Below, piece by piece: positions 45,518 to 55,346 of a stretch of DNA of 64,000 bases (positions are counted from its first letter, which is position 1; the number at the start of each line of letters is the position of its first letter). Source of the stretch: Terriglobales bacterium (GTDB taxonomy: Bacteria; Acidobacteriota; Terriglobia; Terriglobales; Acidobacteriaceae); the NCBI GenBank assembly GCA_035651655.1, contig DASRFG010000028.1, positions 1-64,000 on the forward strand, in the 5' to 3' direction. The notes under the pieces are model-generated. The model was not told the origin of the DNA, made no database searches, and saw only the letters and a list, made by a program, of their open reading frames with translations. A program made the translations under genes and the position numbers.

Positions 45518-46717
45518 ATGGGCGCCCCGCCTGTAGAAAGCGCGCCAGTCCTGCAATCGCCCCGAGCGCTGGTTTCGTCGCGTTTGAAGTCTATTGATCT
45601 GTTGCGCGGTTGCGCCGCCCTCTTTGTAGTCGTTCATCACGCATTCGAGCATGACTTTGACTTCAGTTCTACCCCACTCTGGTACCGTTTCTTGCGAGCG
45701 TTCGCCGCGCAGGGCTACCTGGGAGTTCCTCTCTTTTTTGTTATTTCGGGATTCTGTATTCACCTGCAATACGCACGCAGTCTGGTTTCGGGGCAGAAGC
45801 CCAGCGTGGGGTTCGTGAGTTTCTGGAAGCGCCGACTCCATCGCCTCTATCCCCCTTATTTCGCCGCGCTTTGCGCCAGCATGTTGATCGTCGTTGCTGC
45901 CTACCTGGCAGGGATACATTCGGGATTGCTCGACCTCTATCCGCTTCCTCGTGGCCGCTGGATGGTGTTCGATTTTCTCGCTCACGTCACCATGCTTCAC
46001 GGTCTGATCCCGAGCCTTGACCAAATGGGCGGGAACGCGGCATTTTGGACGCTGGCTCGCGAAGAGTACCTGTATCTGCTCTACTTTTTCGTCTTAGCCT
46101 GGAGGAAAAGATGGGGTCTTCAGGTTGCGATGGCGTTGGTTTTGTTCAGCGGTTTCGCGTTTCACTTCGCATTCCTTCCTTTCGTCCCGCGGTCTTCAAG
46201 GTGGTGGTACATCATTGACACCTCCGCAATTGTGCTTTGGATTCAGTGGTGCCTGGGGATGGTGGCGGTGGAGGCCTACTACGGCATTATCAAGCTGCCG
46301 TGGTGGCTCTCCCAATTATGGATTGCAGCCTTGGTGGCACCGTTAGCCAAGCTTAGCGAGACGTATCGCCACGAGCTTTCGCCTGCTCTTTGGGCGCTCA
46401 CCTTCTTCATGGTTGTGAACTACTGCGTCAGGAAAGAGTCCACAGGGCGCCTGCCGGCTTCAGGCGTCTTTGCCTGGCTGGCTGCGGTAGGAGTGTTTTC
46501 TTACTCCCTCTACTTGATTCACGGTCCACTGCAACAGGTGATGTATGGGGTGCTTACGCGATCCCATGTAACGGTCACATTGGGTGTATCCGTCCTCTTT
46601 GCTCTGCTGACTATTGTCGCGAGTTACTACGGAGCTCGGGTGTTCTTTTATCTGGTAGAGAGGCGATTCCTAAATCCCCGGACACGGGTGGCGGTGGCAG
46701 CTTCGCGCACCGTCTGA
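45518..46717 (+). CDS. acyltransferase 3 family membrane protein
   Basis: A 399-residue polytopic O-acyltransferase with about ten hydrophobic helices. The family opening is LKSIDLLRGCAALFVVVHHA, with the conserved Arg and His. GVPLFFVISGFCIHLQYAR and FWTLAREEYLYLLYFF further match the pattern; the second region carries the family's acidic pair. It is likely to decorate a surface glycan. Unlike the 26-kb paralogue it has normal GC-rich composition, so it looks resident. ATG 45518 is the only reasonable start; its ribosome site is weak. Confidence 0.87.
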   Translation: MGAPPVESAPVLQSPRALVSSRLKSIDLLRGCAALFVVVHHAFEHDFDFSSTPLWYRFLRAFAAQGYLGVPLFFVISGFCIHLQYARSLVSGQKPSVGFVSFWKRRLHRLYPPYFAALCASMLIVVAAYLAGIHSGLLDLYPLPRGRWMVFDFLAHVTMLHGLIPSLDQMGGNAAFWTLAREEYLYLLYFFVLAWRKRWGLQVAMALVLFSGFAFHFAFLPFVPRSSRWWYIIDTSAIVLWIQWCLGMVAVEAYYGIIKLPWWLSQLWIAALVAPLAKLSETYRHELSPALWALTFFMVVNYCVRKESTGRLPASGVFAWLAAVGVFSYSLYLIHGPLQQVMYGVLTRSHVTVTLGVSVLFALLTIVASYYGARVFFYLVERRFLNPRTRVAVAASRTV

Positions 46718-46793
46718 GATGGCCTGGCTCGCACTTCCTGCCCATTGACCCTCGCCCCGACGCCGCATAAACTCCATTTCTCGGGAGTTTCCA

Positions 46794-48401
46794 ATGCGAA
46801 AACGTCTCCTGCCGTCTCTTGGGGCTGCTTTGCTGTTGCCCTTCTTATTTCTCCAGATTAGCGCGCTCGCGGATGACGAGCACGAAGGTCACCACCATTC
46901 CGGGGGAGAAGACCTGGGCAACGTGAACTTCCCAGTGTCATGTTCGGCGGCCGCGCAGGCAACATTCACCCGAGGTGTAGCCCTGCTGCACTCCTTCTGG
47001 TACGAGGAGGCGGAAAAGGCGTTCAACAGCGTTGCCCAACAGGACAAGCACTGCGCAATGGCCCACTGGGGAGTAGCTATGAGTCTCTGGCATCCGCTAT
47101 GGGAGCATCCCAGTTCAGACAGCCTCAAGCAGGGATGGGATGCGCTGAAAAAGGCCACGTCCATGGGCGCTAAGACGGATCGTGAGCGCGACTACATCAG
47201 CGCCCTCCGTGAGTTTTACCAGGACTCCGGCAAACTTGACCACGCCACCCGCGCCGGCAATTACGCTAATGCAATGGAAAAAGTGTACCAGCGCAATCCC
47301 GAAGACCATGAAGCGGCGATCTTTTACGCGCTGGCTCTGTTAGGCGCCGAGCCGGAGCATCATGTCTCGCTCGAACCTCGGAAGAAGGCTGCGGCCGTGC
47401 TGGAGAAGGTTTTTGCGGAAGAGCCGAATCATCCCGGCGTGGCCCACTACCTGATCCATTCCTATGACACGCCCCAGCTGGCGGCGCAAGGTCTGCCTGC
47501 GGCCCGCCGCTACGCCCAGATCGCCCCCGCGGCGCCGCACGCCCTGCACATGCCGTCTCATATCTTTAGCCGCTTGGGACTTTGGCAGGACGACATTAAT
47601 TCCAATCTGGCCTCCGTGGCGGCCACGCGCAAGTCGGCGGCGATGCACATGGGCGGCGCAGGCCACCAGTTTCACGCCATGGATTTCCTGGTGTACGCAT
47701 TTCTACAGAGCGGCAGCACGGGAAACGCCAAACGCGTCATAGAGGAAATGAAACGCACCACTTCGGAAATGGGCCAGTGGAACGACACTGCGGCAGTTTC
47801 GCAAGCGTCCTATGCGCTTGAAACCCGTGACTGGAAGGCTGCGGCGTCGCTGCCGGTTTACGACAGCACGGGCCCGCTGGCGAAAGCGTTCATCTACCGC
47901 GTGCGCGCCATGGGAGCGGCGCGAAAAGGGGACCGCTCCGCAACCCTCAAGGATGTGAAGCAAATTGAGGGGCTGGGAAAATCACTAGCCGGCAAGCACA
48001 AGAAGGACAGTTCTGAAGACGTGGACTTCAATCGTCGCGAGGCCGCTGCTTGGCTTGCCTTTGCTGAGGGAAAACCTGAGGACGCAGTCCAGCAGATGCG
48101 GGCCATTGCCGAGGATGAGGAGAAGACTGGCCCGGAGGCCAACCAGATGCCCGCTCGGGAAATGCTGGCTGACATGCTGCTCGAAACCAACCGTCGGCAA
48201 CAGGCGCTGGCGGAATATGAAGCTGCCCTTAAGCTTACTCCCAACCGCTTCAACGGTATCTACGGTGCGGCACGCGCAGCCGAGCAGACAGGCAATTCGC
48301 AACTCGCGGCCACTTATTATTCGCAGCTGGTAAAGGTGAGCGATCCGCACTCGGAGCGCCCGGAACTGGAGCACGCGCGTAAATTACTGGCAAAAAACTA
48401 G
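46794..48401 (+). CDS. secreted TPR protein
   Basis: A 535-residue exported protein. The signal peptide (about 1-26, ending ALADD) is followed by a His-rich patch (DEHEGHHH). TPR-like helical pairs then run through most of the chain, e.g. ARGVALLHSFWYEEAEKAFN, VAHYLIHSYDTPQLA and QALAEYEAALKLTPNRF near the end. HALHMPSHIFSRLG is a strongly conserved-looking segment. The His patch may bind metal. Similar long exported TPR proteins are common in this kind of genome, but their role is unknown. Its stop abuts the stop of the convergent DUF3108 gene without a gap. Confidence 0.82.
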   Translation: MRKRLLPSLGAALLLPFLFLQISALADDEHEGHHHSGGEDLGNVNFPVSCSAAAQATFTRGVALLHSFWYEEAEKAFNSVAQQDKHCAMAHWGVAMSLWHPLWEHPSSDSLKQGWDALKKATSMGAKTDRERDYISALREFYQDSGKLDHATRAGNYANAMEKVYQRNPEDHEAAIFYALALLGAEPEHHVSLEPRKKAAAVLEKVFAEEPNHPGVAHYLIHSYDTPQLAAQGLPAARRYAQIAPAAPHALHMPSHIFSRLGLWQDDINSNLASVAATRKSAAMHMGGAGHQFHAMDFLVYAFLQSGSTGNAKRVIEEMKRTTSEMGQWNDTAAVSQASYALETRDWKAAASLPVYDSTGPLAKAFIYRVRAMGAARKGDRSATLKDVKQIEGLGKSLAGKHKKDSSEDVDFNRREAAAWLAFAEGKPEDAVQQMRAIAEDEEKTGPEANQMPAREMLADMLLETNRRQQALAEYEAALKLTPNRFNGIYGAARAAEQTGNSQLAATYYSQLVKVSDPHSERPELEHARKLLAKN

Positions 48402-49226
48402 CTAGTCGCGTTGCACGTTCGCTAACCGTAGCGTGAGAGTCCCCCAGCGCACCTTCACTCTAATCTGTACCAGCATGTGCTGCGCGTCATCGGAGTACCA
48501 CGCCCACAGTCGTCCTTTGTTCTTCAGCGGTCCCGCGCTTGGCTCCAGAGCGATGCGAATGGCTTGAATGCTGCCCAGCGGCGTCTTCACCTGCTCGCGA
48601 TTTTCCACCTGCGCAGCAATGTTGTTCGTGGGTCCGCCATCATTCAGGGGCAAACGGTAGACCGCCCCCGGGGCGAGCGGAAGCGAACCTAGATAGAGGA
48701 AGCCGGACATCAGGTCGGTTACACATTTGGGAATGTCATGTTCAACGTGCTTGAGATTTCCATTCTTCGGATTTCTCTCGTCGAACACACTCTTACCGCG
48801 GGCATAGTCGAAGCGCAGTTCAACTTCCCGTTTACGTGAGCCTTCATCCGTTTGCTTGGTGATTGCCGTGGAACAGAAGGTGTGCGGATCAATTGTGGTT
48901 TTGAAACGGTCGTGTACGGAGTACAGCATGTTTACAAAGCCCGCAGTATCCGCATTTACCACAGCATGGCGGAACTCACCCGAAGACTCTGTGCGCAGCG
49001 TAGCCGTACCCGCTGAGAACGAATGCCATTCAGCCTTGTAGACCCAGGTTTGATGAACGGGGAAGCGATAGTTCTGGGCCGGTGGGCGAATCTCAGCAAT
49101 GGCTGCTGGGGAAACTGTGCCATTCGATGGCTTTGCTTCCTCATCTTTTGAGCCGGCAATCAGCAAGGTGGTCTCGGCAGCGATGACCAGCACAAATATG
49201 GCGGTGATACGCAAGCAAGGCCCCAT
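48402..49226 (-). CDS. DUF3108 family periplasmic protein
   Basis: A 274-residue protein with an N-terminal hydrophobic leader (about 5-24). The mature part is beta-rich, with VYKAEWHSFSAGTATLR near 65, SVHDRFKTTIDP near 105 and a closing segment LWAWYSDDAQHMLVQIRVK, all typical of DUF3108. This family is often found next to envelope and LPS genes. It is the last gene of the heptose operon: its ATG overlaps the stop of the ICMT-like gene in a TAATG arrangement, so translation is coupled. Function unknown. Confidence 0.85.
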   Translation of the reverse strand: MGPCLRITAIFVLVIAAETTLLIAGSKDEEAKPSNGTVSPAAIAEIRPPAQNYRFPVHQTWVYKAEWHSFSAGTATLRTESSGEFRHAVVNADTAGFVNMLYSVHDRFKTTIDPHTFCSTAITKQTDEGSRKREVELRFDYARGKSVFDERNPKNGNLKHVEHDIPKCVTDLMSGFLYLGSLPLAPGAVYRLPLNDGGPTNNIAAQVENREQVKTPLGSIQAIRIALEPSAGPLKNKGRLWAWYSDDAQHMLVQIRVKVRWGTLTLRLANVQRD

Positions 49227-49786
49227 TATTGATGCGCCAACCAGATCATCTTGGCCACTAGCGCAGCCATCATGCCTACTGCGCCCAGCACAGAATTGTA
49301 CTCACGGTGCTGCCAGTATAAGTCGGTGGAAAAGTTGCTGCCCAGGGTACCCGTGGGCGAACCTGGCGTGCGCAGGCGGGGAACAAATCGCGGCACACGA
49401 CGGGCGTATTCTTCGAATTGCGGGAACTGCTGCTGAAGGAATCTTTCTTCGGCATGAATCACGGGTAAGTACACAGCCACAAATATCACGATCATCCCAG
49501 CGCCGATCCACCAGCTACGCCCGGCAATCGCAAAGCCAGCTGCCAACATCAGTGAGCCCAGATACAAGGGATTGCGGGAATAGGCGTAGGGACCGCTCGT
49601 GGTCAACTCAGTATTTTTGCGAACGTGACCGGAGGCGAAGCCCCGCAGTAACAGTCCGGGAATGCAAACCAGCGCCCCGGCGATGATTGACTTCCAGGTT
49701 GGGTGCGCCAGCCAGAGGTAAACGGTCGCGAAACCGAAGCCTAGCGGCACGCGAATGCGGCGTGCAATGACGCTCCAACTAGGCAA
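49226..49786 (-). CDS. isoprenylcysteine carboxyl methyltransferase-like membrane protein
   Basis: About 187 residues with four or five membrane helices. The signature GPYAYSRNPLYLGSLML and the HAEERFLQQQFPQFEEYARR segment near the end place it in the ICMT/PEMT superfamily of SAM-dependent membrane methyltransferases. True isoprenylcysteine methylation is unlikely in bacteria; a lipid or small-molecule substrate is more plausible. The open frame extends upstream into waaC, but that part is not family-like, so TTG 49786, overlapping the waaC stop by 8 bp, is proposed as start. The gene is translationally linked on both sides. Confidence 0.8.
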   Translation of the reverse strand: MPSWSVIARRIRVPLGFGFATVYLWLAHPTWKSIIAGALVCIPGLLLRGFASGHVRKNTELTTSGPYAYSRNPLYLGSLMLAAGFAIAGRSWWIGAGMIVIFVAVYLPVIHAEERFLQQQFPQFEEYARRVPRFVPRLRTPGSPTGTLGSNFSTDLYWQHREYNSVLGAVGMMAALVAKMIWLAHQ

Positions 49787-50924
49787 GCCGAATCCCCAAC
49801 AATTCCTTTGCGGCCCGCAGCACTTCCGCAGAGGTAATGGCGAGCAGCCCGGGATCGGTTTGCCGGCGGCGTGCGTGAGTGGTTTCGCTCGCCGGGTTGC
49901 GCAGCACGATGCTTCGAGTACCGAACGGTCCGTTGCGTACCGGGTTGGTGGGGCCAAAAATCCCAACTACAGGAACGTGTAAAGCGGCCGCCAGGTGCAT
50001 GGGGCCGGTATCTCCGCCGATAAACAGTCGCGCGCGTCGAGTGAGAGCGATCAATTCACCCACCGAGCACGGCATTGCCCGCGCGGCTCCCCCACTCGCA
50101 GCCTCGACCTGCTTGGCCAATTCTTCTTCGCCGGGTCCAAAGTTTACTATTGAAGGTACGCCGGAAATTGCGAGCCCCTGGGCGACTTCGCCATATCGCT
50201 CGGCTGGCCACTGCTTCGCGCCCCATCCCGCGCCCGGGTTCAGGATGGCAAAATTTCGCACACCACGATCCCGTAGCTCCCGTTCGCACTTCTCTTCCAC
50301 AGCATCATCAATGGGGAATTCGACTTCCGGCAAACGCGCCGCCACACCTGCAAAGCTCGCGGCCAGCGAGACACTCTGCTCAATCACGTGATTTCCGCGA
50401 CCCGCGGCAGTTTGAGTGTAGAAAACTCCAGCAGCGTGCTCCCGTGGTTCTTCAAAGCCGACATACCGCGCCGCTCCGGTGCAGCGCGCAAGCAGGGCGG
50501 TTTTGGCAGCTCCTTGAAAATCAATGGCGACATCGTATCTGGCATCATGCAGTTCGCGCCAACTCGCCAACATTCCCTTCCAGGTGGCACTTGAAAATGG
50601 TGCTGACCGCCAGGCCATGGTGTCCACTACATGCACCGCATCCACCAGCGGCTTTGCGAGGTTGGGGCGGCCGAAGCGGTCGCCACCAGGCATACACAGC
50701 AATTCGGCCCAACGCTCCTCGATGATCCAGCCGAGGGTTGCTTCGGGAAAGCTTTCGCGTAGCAAAGCGACGGCAGGCATAGTATGGATAACGTCGCCCA
50801 TGGAACTCAGCCGGACAACGAGAATTCGGTTCACGGAGGCGGGTGAGGTTGCAGCGTTGGTGGGCGCGACAGGAGAATTCTCCTCCCGAGGCGCTACGAC
50901 AAGTGACGAAAGCTCTGTCGGCAT
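49779..50924 (-). CDS. ADP-heptose:LPS heptosyltransferase (GT9)
   Basis: Adds L-glycero-D-manno-heptose to the LPS inner core on the cytoplasmic face. It has 381 residues with a GT-B fold: LVVRLSSMGDVIHTMPAV near residue 34 is the N-terminal GT9 motif, and FIGGDTGPMHLAAALHVPVVG in the C-terminal half is the ADP-heptose-binding motif. Resemblance is to WaaC (heptosyltransferase I), but I or II cannot be settled. The ATG at 50924 lies one base after the rfaE2 stop (TAAGATG), so the longer in-frame start is rejected. An N-terminal Ala/Ser/Pro-rich stretch of about 30 residues precedes the core fold. Confidence 0.9.
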   Translation of the reverse strand: MPTELSSLVVAPREENSPVAPTNAATSPASVNRILVVRLSSMGDVIHTMPAVALLRESFPEATLGWIIEERWAELLCMPGGDRFGRPNLAKPLVDAVHVVDTMAWRSAPFSSATWKGMLASWRELHDARYDVAIDFQGAAKTALLARCTGAARYVGFEEPREHAAGVFYTQTAAGRGNHVIEQSVSLAASFAGVAARLPEVEFPIDDAVEEKCERELRDRGVRNFAILNPGAGWGAKQWPAERYGEVAQGLAISGVPSIVNFGPGEEELAKQVEAASGGAARAMPCSVGELIALTRRARLFIGGDTGPMHLAAALHVPVVGIFGPTNPVRNGPFGTRSIVLRNPASETTHARRRQTDPGLLAITSAEVLRAAKELLGIRLA

Positions 50925-50925
50925 C

Positions 50926-51507
50926 TTAAGACCGGCCGGAATTCTTGGTGCTGGACTCCTTGATCGAAGCCGCGCTTGCTCGGGCACGACTCTGCTGGCT
51001 CATGTTCTTCTGCTGAATCTTTCTCCGCGCCATGGTTCCTGAGATCAAACCGCTGCTGGAGTGAAGCTTCGAATCTCCCACAATCTCTACCCGGCCGCCG
51101 TACTCCATCACAGTGTCGCGTTCCGGGACACTATCCGCGGTGTAATCCGTGCCTTTGGCGTGGATGTCCGGGTGGATCTCCCGTACCAAAGCACGTACGT
51201 CAGATTCGGGAAAGATGATCACCGCATCAACATCAGCCAAGGCTGCCAGGATTTCGGCGCGTTCATCGGCGGGCATCAGGGGACGCCCTTCGCCTTTAAG
51301 CCCGCGCGCGCTCTCGTCAGAATTAATACCGACTACGAGCTTTCCGCCTAGTGCTTTGGCTGCGCGAAGGTAGCGCACATGTCCCACGTGCAATAGGTCA
51401 AAACAACCGTTAGCCAGCGTGATCTTCTCGCCGCTGCGCCGCCAATCGTCAGCTCGCTGCTGCAATTCGGTGCGGCTGAGAACTTTTTTTGTCCGCGAAT
51501 CGGCCAT
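50926..51507 (-). CDS. rfaE2: D-glycero-beta-D-manno-heptose 1-phosphate adenylyltransferase
   Basis: Nucleotidyltransferase that makes ADP-D,D-heptose from heptose 1-phosphate and ATP. The motif [16 protein letters not shown], with the HxGH signature of the cytidylyltransferase fold, is near residues 32-47. [19 protein letters not shown] and the late [15 protein letters not shown] complete the family pattern. At 193 residues it is longer than the usual ~160; the C-terminal 40 residues are Ser/Arg/Lys-rich and look disordered. Its ATG overlaps the rfaE1 stop (TAATG), so kinase and adenylyltransferase are separate coupled proteins rather than one HldE fusion. Confidence 0.93.
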   Translation of the reverse strand: MADSRTKKVLSRTELQQRADDWRRSGEKITLANGCFDLLHVGHVRYLRAAKALGGKLVVGINSDESARGLKGEGRPLMPADERAEILAALADVDAVIIFPESDVRALVREIHPDIHAKGTDYTADSVPERDTVMEYGGRVEIVGDSKLHSSSGLISGTMARRKIQQKNMSQQSRARASAASIKESSTKNSGRS

Positions 51508-52577
51508 TAATGCACTCTGGTAGCAGGAGGCGCTTTCTCCAGCGCCTCCAGCAGCTCCTTTTGAGAAACGGTTGCCGTGCCCCGCTTCATCACCACAATG
51601 CCACCGGCATAATTTGCCAGCTGAGCGGCTGCCTCGGTATCCGCGCCTGCCGCGAGCGCTGCTGTGAAGGTGGCAATGACGGTATCGCCCGCACCCGTTA
51701 CATCTGCAACTTCGTCGCTGCCGAAGATTGGAATGTCCACCGGACTTCGCCGCCGATCGAACGCTACCATGCCATCGTGTCCGCGAGTAATCACTAGCGA
51801 TTCCAGCTTCATACTTTTCATGACTTGCTCACCGGCTGAGAGGAGCTTGGTCCACTCATTGCCGATGCTAGCGCCCAGGGCTTGCTCAACTTCGGGTTCG
51901 TTGGGGGTTGCGGCTGTGACGCCTGCGTATTCAAGCATCCGAGCGCGTGAATCCAAAGTGACCGGAATCTTGTTCAAGCTGCCATTTGCGCGTACCGCGC
52001 TGAAAATTGCCGGAGTTGCTGCTCCATATCCATAATCCGAAACCAGCAGGGCATCGGACGCCCTGGCGTATTTCCGCGCAGCCTCGATCAATTCCCTGCT
52101 CACATGCGAATTAGGAGGTGACTCGGGCTCACGATCTACCCGCACAACCTGTTGCCGTCCCCAATGACTGATGCCCGCTAGTATGCGGGTCTTGGTCACG
52201 GTGGTGTAATTCTTGTCTTTGAGGATGCCGCTGGTGGGAATATGTTTTTGCCGAAAGCGTTTGAGCAGCTGCCGGCCAGGCTCGTCTTCCCCCACAACGC
52301 CGACGGGCAACACGTTCACACCCAGGTCGGCCAGGTTGTACACGGCGTTGGCGCCACCACCCGGCAGAACAGTGCGACCGCGATGCTTGAGGATCAGCAC
52401 CGGCGCCTCTCGCGACACCCGCGAAATCTCCCCGAATACAAACTCGTCGGCTACAAGATCCCCGAGCACCGTAATGGTGAGCTTGGGAAAGGCCGCAACG
52501 ATCTTCGTCAGCCTTTCGGTCTCGCTGGGATGCCTGCTCATCGTGTAGGTGGATTTTCTCACAAGGCGGCGCTCCAT
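51507..52577 (-). CDS. rfaE1: D-glycero-beta-D-manno-heptose-7-phosphate kinase
   Basis: PfkB-family sugar kinase that phosphorylates heptose 7-phosphate at O1. About 356 residues, with [22 protein letters not shown] near the N-terminus, [15 protein letters not shown] (substrate site) and the C-terminal [13 protein letters not shown] containing the catalytic Asp and anion hole. ATG 52577 has CCGGAG at good spacing and is preferred over ATG 52541. It is the first gene of the rfaE1-rfaE2-heptosyltransferase-ICMT-DUF3108 operon. About 100 bp separate it from the divergent glyA, a space that should hold both promoters. Confidence 0.93.
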   Translation of the reverse strand: MERRLVRKSTYTMSRHPSETERLTKIVAAFPKLTITVLGDLVADEFVFGEISRVSREAPVLILKHRGRTVLPGGGANAVYNLADLGVNVLPVGVVGEDEPGRQLLKRFRQKHIPTSGILKDKNYTTVTKTRILAGISHWGRQQVVRVDREPESPPNSHVSRELIEAARKYARASDALLVSDYGYGAATPAIFSAVRANGSLNKIPVTLDSRARMLEYAGVTAATPNEPEVEQALGASIGNEWTKLLSAGEQVMKSMKLESLVITRGHDGMVAFDRRRSPVDIPIFGSDEVADVTGAGDTVIATFTAALAAGADTEAAAQLANYAGGIVVMKRGTATVSQKELLEALEKAPPATRVH

Positions 52578-52677
52578 TCTAAAACTCCGGCTTATCGGCG
52601 TAGAATGCCTCCATTGGGACTCTTGGCAGGTGAGAGCGCTCGCGCTATTTTGTTGAAGCCCAACACTCAACTAACTT

Positions 52678-53967
52678 ATGAATTCTGACCCGATGTACCG
52701 CCCGCTCGCCGATGTTGATCCGCAGGTTGCTGCGGCCATTGATAACGAAGTCCGACGCCAACACGAAGGCCTTGAGCTGATCGCTTCGGAGAATTTCGTC
52801 AGTGAAGCTGTGCTCGAAGCGATGGGCTCGGTGTTCACCAACAAATACGCGGAAGGCTATCCCGGTAAGCGCTACTACGGAGGGTGCGAGTTTGCTGATG
52901 TGGTTGAGAACCTGGCGCGCGATCGGGCCAAGCAACTGTTTGGCGCAGAACACGCCAACGTGCAACCGCACTCCGGCTCATCGGCCAACATGGAAGCATA
53001 CTCGGCGGTGCTGCAGCCGGGCGACACCATTCTGGGCCTGAATCTCGCTCATGGCGGCCATCTCACGCACGGCCACCACCTGAATTTTTCCGGCAAGACC
53101 TACAAGGTGGTGCCCTATGGCGTAACTCGCGAGACCGAGACTATTGATTACGACGATCTGGAAAAGCTGGCTGAACGCGAACATCCCAAGCTAATCATCG
53201 GCGGCGGCAGCGCATACGCGCGCATCATCGATTTCAAGCGCATGCGGCAGATTGCGGACAAAGTCGGCGCCCTCTACCTGGTGGACATGGCGCACTTTGC
53301 CGGGCTGGTGGCTGGAGGAGTACATCCTTCACCGATTCCCCATGCACAGATCGTGACCACCACTACTCACAAGACACTGCGCGGGCCACGCGCAGGAATG
53401 ATTCTGTCGAAGGCCGAACACGCCACCGCGATTGATAAGACCGTCTTCCCTGGCGATCAGGGTGGACCTTTGGTCCACATTATCGCAGCCAAGGCAGTGT
53501 GTTTCCACGAGGCGCTACAACCCGAGTTCCGCGAGTACGCCCGCCAGATCGTCGCGAACGCCAGGGTGCTCGCCGAGACCTTAGCTGCCGAAGGGTTCCG
53601 GGTGATCTCCGGGGGTACCGACACTCACCTGATGCTGGTGGATGTTTTCTCTCAAGGTATGCTGGGTAGCGAGGCAGAAAAGGCGCTGGGCGAGGCCGGC
53701 ATTACTGTGAATAAGAACGCCATTCCTTTTGACGTTAATCCTCCGCTTAAGCCAAGCGGCATCCGCCTGGGCACGCCCGCATTGACTACTCGCGGGATGC
53801 GTGAAGGTGATATGCGGCAGATCGGACGCTGGATTTCAGAGGCGCTACATCATCGCAATGAAGCTGACGTGCTGAAGCGCCTTCGCCGGCAAGTGCTGGA
53901 GCTGGCGGAACAATATCCCTTATATCCAGAGCGGCGGGCCAGAGCCCAGGCTGAGAGCAGGGTCTGA
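52678..53967 (+). CDS. glyA: serine hydroxymethyltransferase
   Basis: PLP enzyme that interconverts serine and glycine with tetrahydrofolate. It has 429 residues, the normal length. Marks are [19 protein letters not shown] near the N-terminus, [25 protein letters not shown], the PLP-lysine segment [16 protein letters not shown] near 235 and a family-typical C-terminus. No glycine or other riboswitch is recognisable in the short upstream space. A 55-bp gap separates it from the following glycosyltransferase gene. Confidence 0.96.
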   Translation: MNSDPMYRPLADVDPQVAAAIDNEVRRQHEGLELIASENFVSEAVLEAMGSVFTNKYAEGYPGKRYYGGCEFADVVENLARDRAKQLFGAEHANVQPHSGSSANMEAYSAVLQPGDTILGLNLAHGGHLTHGHHLNFSGKTYKVVPYGVTRETETIDYDDLEKLAEREHPKLIIGGGSAYARIIDFKRMRQIADKVGALYLVDMAHFAGLVAGGVHPSPIPHAQIVTTTTHKTLRGPRAGMILSKAEHATAIDKTVFPGDQGGPLVHIIAAKAVCFHEALQPEFREYARQIVANARVLAETLAAEGFRVISGGTDTHLMLVDVFSQGMLGSEAEKALGEAGITVNKNAIPFDVNPPLKPSGIRLGTPALTTRGMREGDMRQIGRWISEALHHRNEADVLKRLRRQVLELAEQYPLYPERRARAQAESRV

Positions 53968-54022
53968 CAGACCAGTCTGATAGATCAAAATAGCTGCTGG
54001 ATTTGACGCTATACTCATCCCC

Positions 54023-55225
54023 GTGAAGGTGGCCATTGATATCCGCCGGATCGCCGACTTCGGGGTCGGTACCTATATCCGCAACATAATCCGGGCCTTG
54101 GGACGGCTGGACCAGGAAAATCACTACATCATGATCGGCGCACCGGAGCGGGTGCGCGAAATTGGGCCACTCCCCCCAAATTTTAAAAGCGTCACGCTGA
54201 CCGCGCCCGAGGTCTCGTTCCGTGGCTACTCCCAGTTCCGCGCCATTGTGCGGCGGCTGGGTTGCGACCTGGTCCACATTCCCCACCTCTCCTGGGTACC
54301 GCAATCCATCTTGTGTCCTTATGTCATTACGGTGCACGACGTGCTGGAGCACATGTATCGAGCGCGCAACCACTCTGGTTTACGGCGAGCAGCGCATTTC
54401 CATCTCACGCGCAGGGTGCTGAACGGCGCCGAGCGCATATTTGCGGTCTCAAACTTCACCAAGCGGGAGGTCGAAGCTCTATTTCACGTCCCCGGCAGCA
54501 AAATAGAAGTGGTTTACAACGCTATTGACGAGCGTTTCCGGCAGGGCCACGCGACTGAGGCTGACCGGCAATTCATTGCAGAGCGTTATCAGGTCAATTA
54601 TCCGTTCCTGCTTTATGCTGGCAGGATCAGCCCACACAAAAATGTTGGGCGAATCATCGAGGCGTTCTCCGCGCTGAAGGCAGAATTGGAGAAGCAAGAC
54701 AAATTCCCGGACCTGAAGCTGATCATTATCGGGGATGAACTCTCACGTCAGCCGGAACTGCGCCGCACCGTGATTCGAAGCGCTGTGCAAAATGACGTGC
54801 GCTTTCTTGGTTTTGTGCCCATCGAGGTGCTGCGCATTTTCTACGACTCAGCGAAACTTTTTGTTTTTCCATCGCTGTATGAGGGCTTCGGCCTGCCGCC
54901 GCTGGAGGCCATGTCGCATGGCACGCCCGTAGTCACATCCAACACCACCTCACTGCCGGAAGTCGTGGCCGGGGCGGCAGTCCTGGTGAATCCAGAGAAT
55001 GTTTTTGAAATTATGCACGGACTGCACCGTGTGCTGCTCGATCAGGGTTTGCGTGAAAAGCTAAAACAACGGGGATACGATCAGGCGAGCCGCTTCTCTT
55101 GGGAGGCCACGGCAAACCGCATGTTGGCCGTGTACAAGGAAGTGGCGGGCGGCGAAAAAATACGCACCGGGGGAGAGAAAATACCCGTCCCCGCCACTGC
55201 TGGAAACCTTAAACAGGGTTCCTGA
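54023..55225 (+). CDS. glycosyltransferase family 4 (group 1)
   Basis: A 400-residue GT-B glycosyltransferase. The N-terminal part starts with VAIDIRRIADFGVGTYIRN, a donor/acceptor loop common to mannosyl- and rhamnosyltransferases of this group. The C-terminal part has LLYAGRISPHKNVGRIIEAF and the EX7E-type segment FPSLYEGFGLPPLEAMSHG. No membrane helix is present. GTG 54023 is the only start that keeps the family N-terminus. A Gly/Lys-rich tail of about 30 residues has two GGEKI units. Sugar and acceptor are unknown; the nearby heptose operon points to envelope glycans. Confidence 0.9.
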   Translation: MKVAIDIRRIADFGVGTYIRNIIRALGRLDQENHYIMIGAPERVREIGPLPPNFKSVTLTAPEVSFRGYSQFRAIVRRLGCDLVHIPHLSWVPQSILCPYVITVHDVLEHMYRARNHSGLRRAAHFHLTRRVLNGAERIFAVSNFTKREVEALFHVPGSKIEVVYNAIDERFRQGHATEADRQFIAERYQVNYPFLLYAGRISPHKNVGRIIEAFSALKAELEKQDKFPDLKLIIIGDELSRQPELRRTVIRSAVQNDVRFLGFVPIEVLRIFYDSAKLFVFPSLYEGFGLPPLEAMSHGTPVVTSNTTSLPEVVAGAAVLVNPENVFEIMHGLHRVLLDQGLREKLKQRGYDQASRFSWEATANRMLAVYKEVAGGEKIRTGGEKIPVPATAGNLKQGS

Positions 55226-55346
55226 GCCGGTGGTTCGCTTTTCCCAGGCGGAAATTTACCTGTTTTCGGGCCCTAGCTGAAGCCCACTCCTGGCAGGACA
55301 ATTGCTTCTAATCACATGAAAGTACCTACCCGCGCCATCGGGTCTT

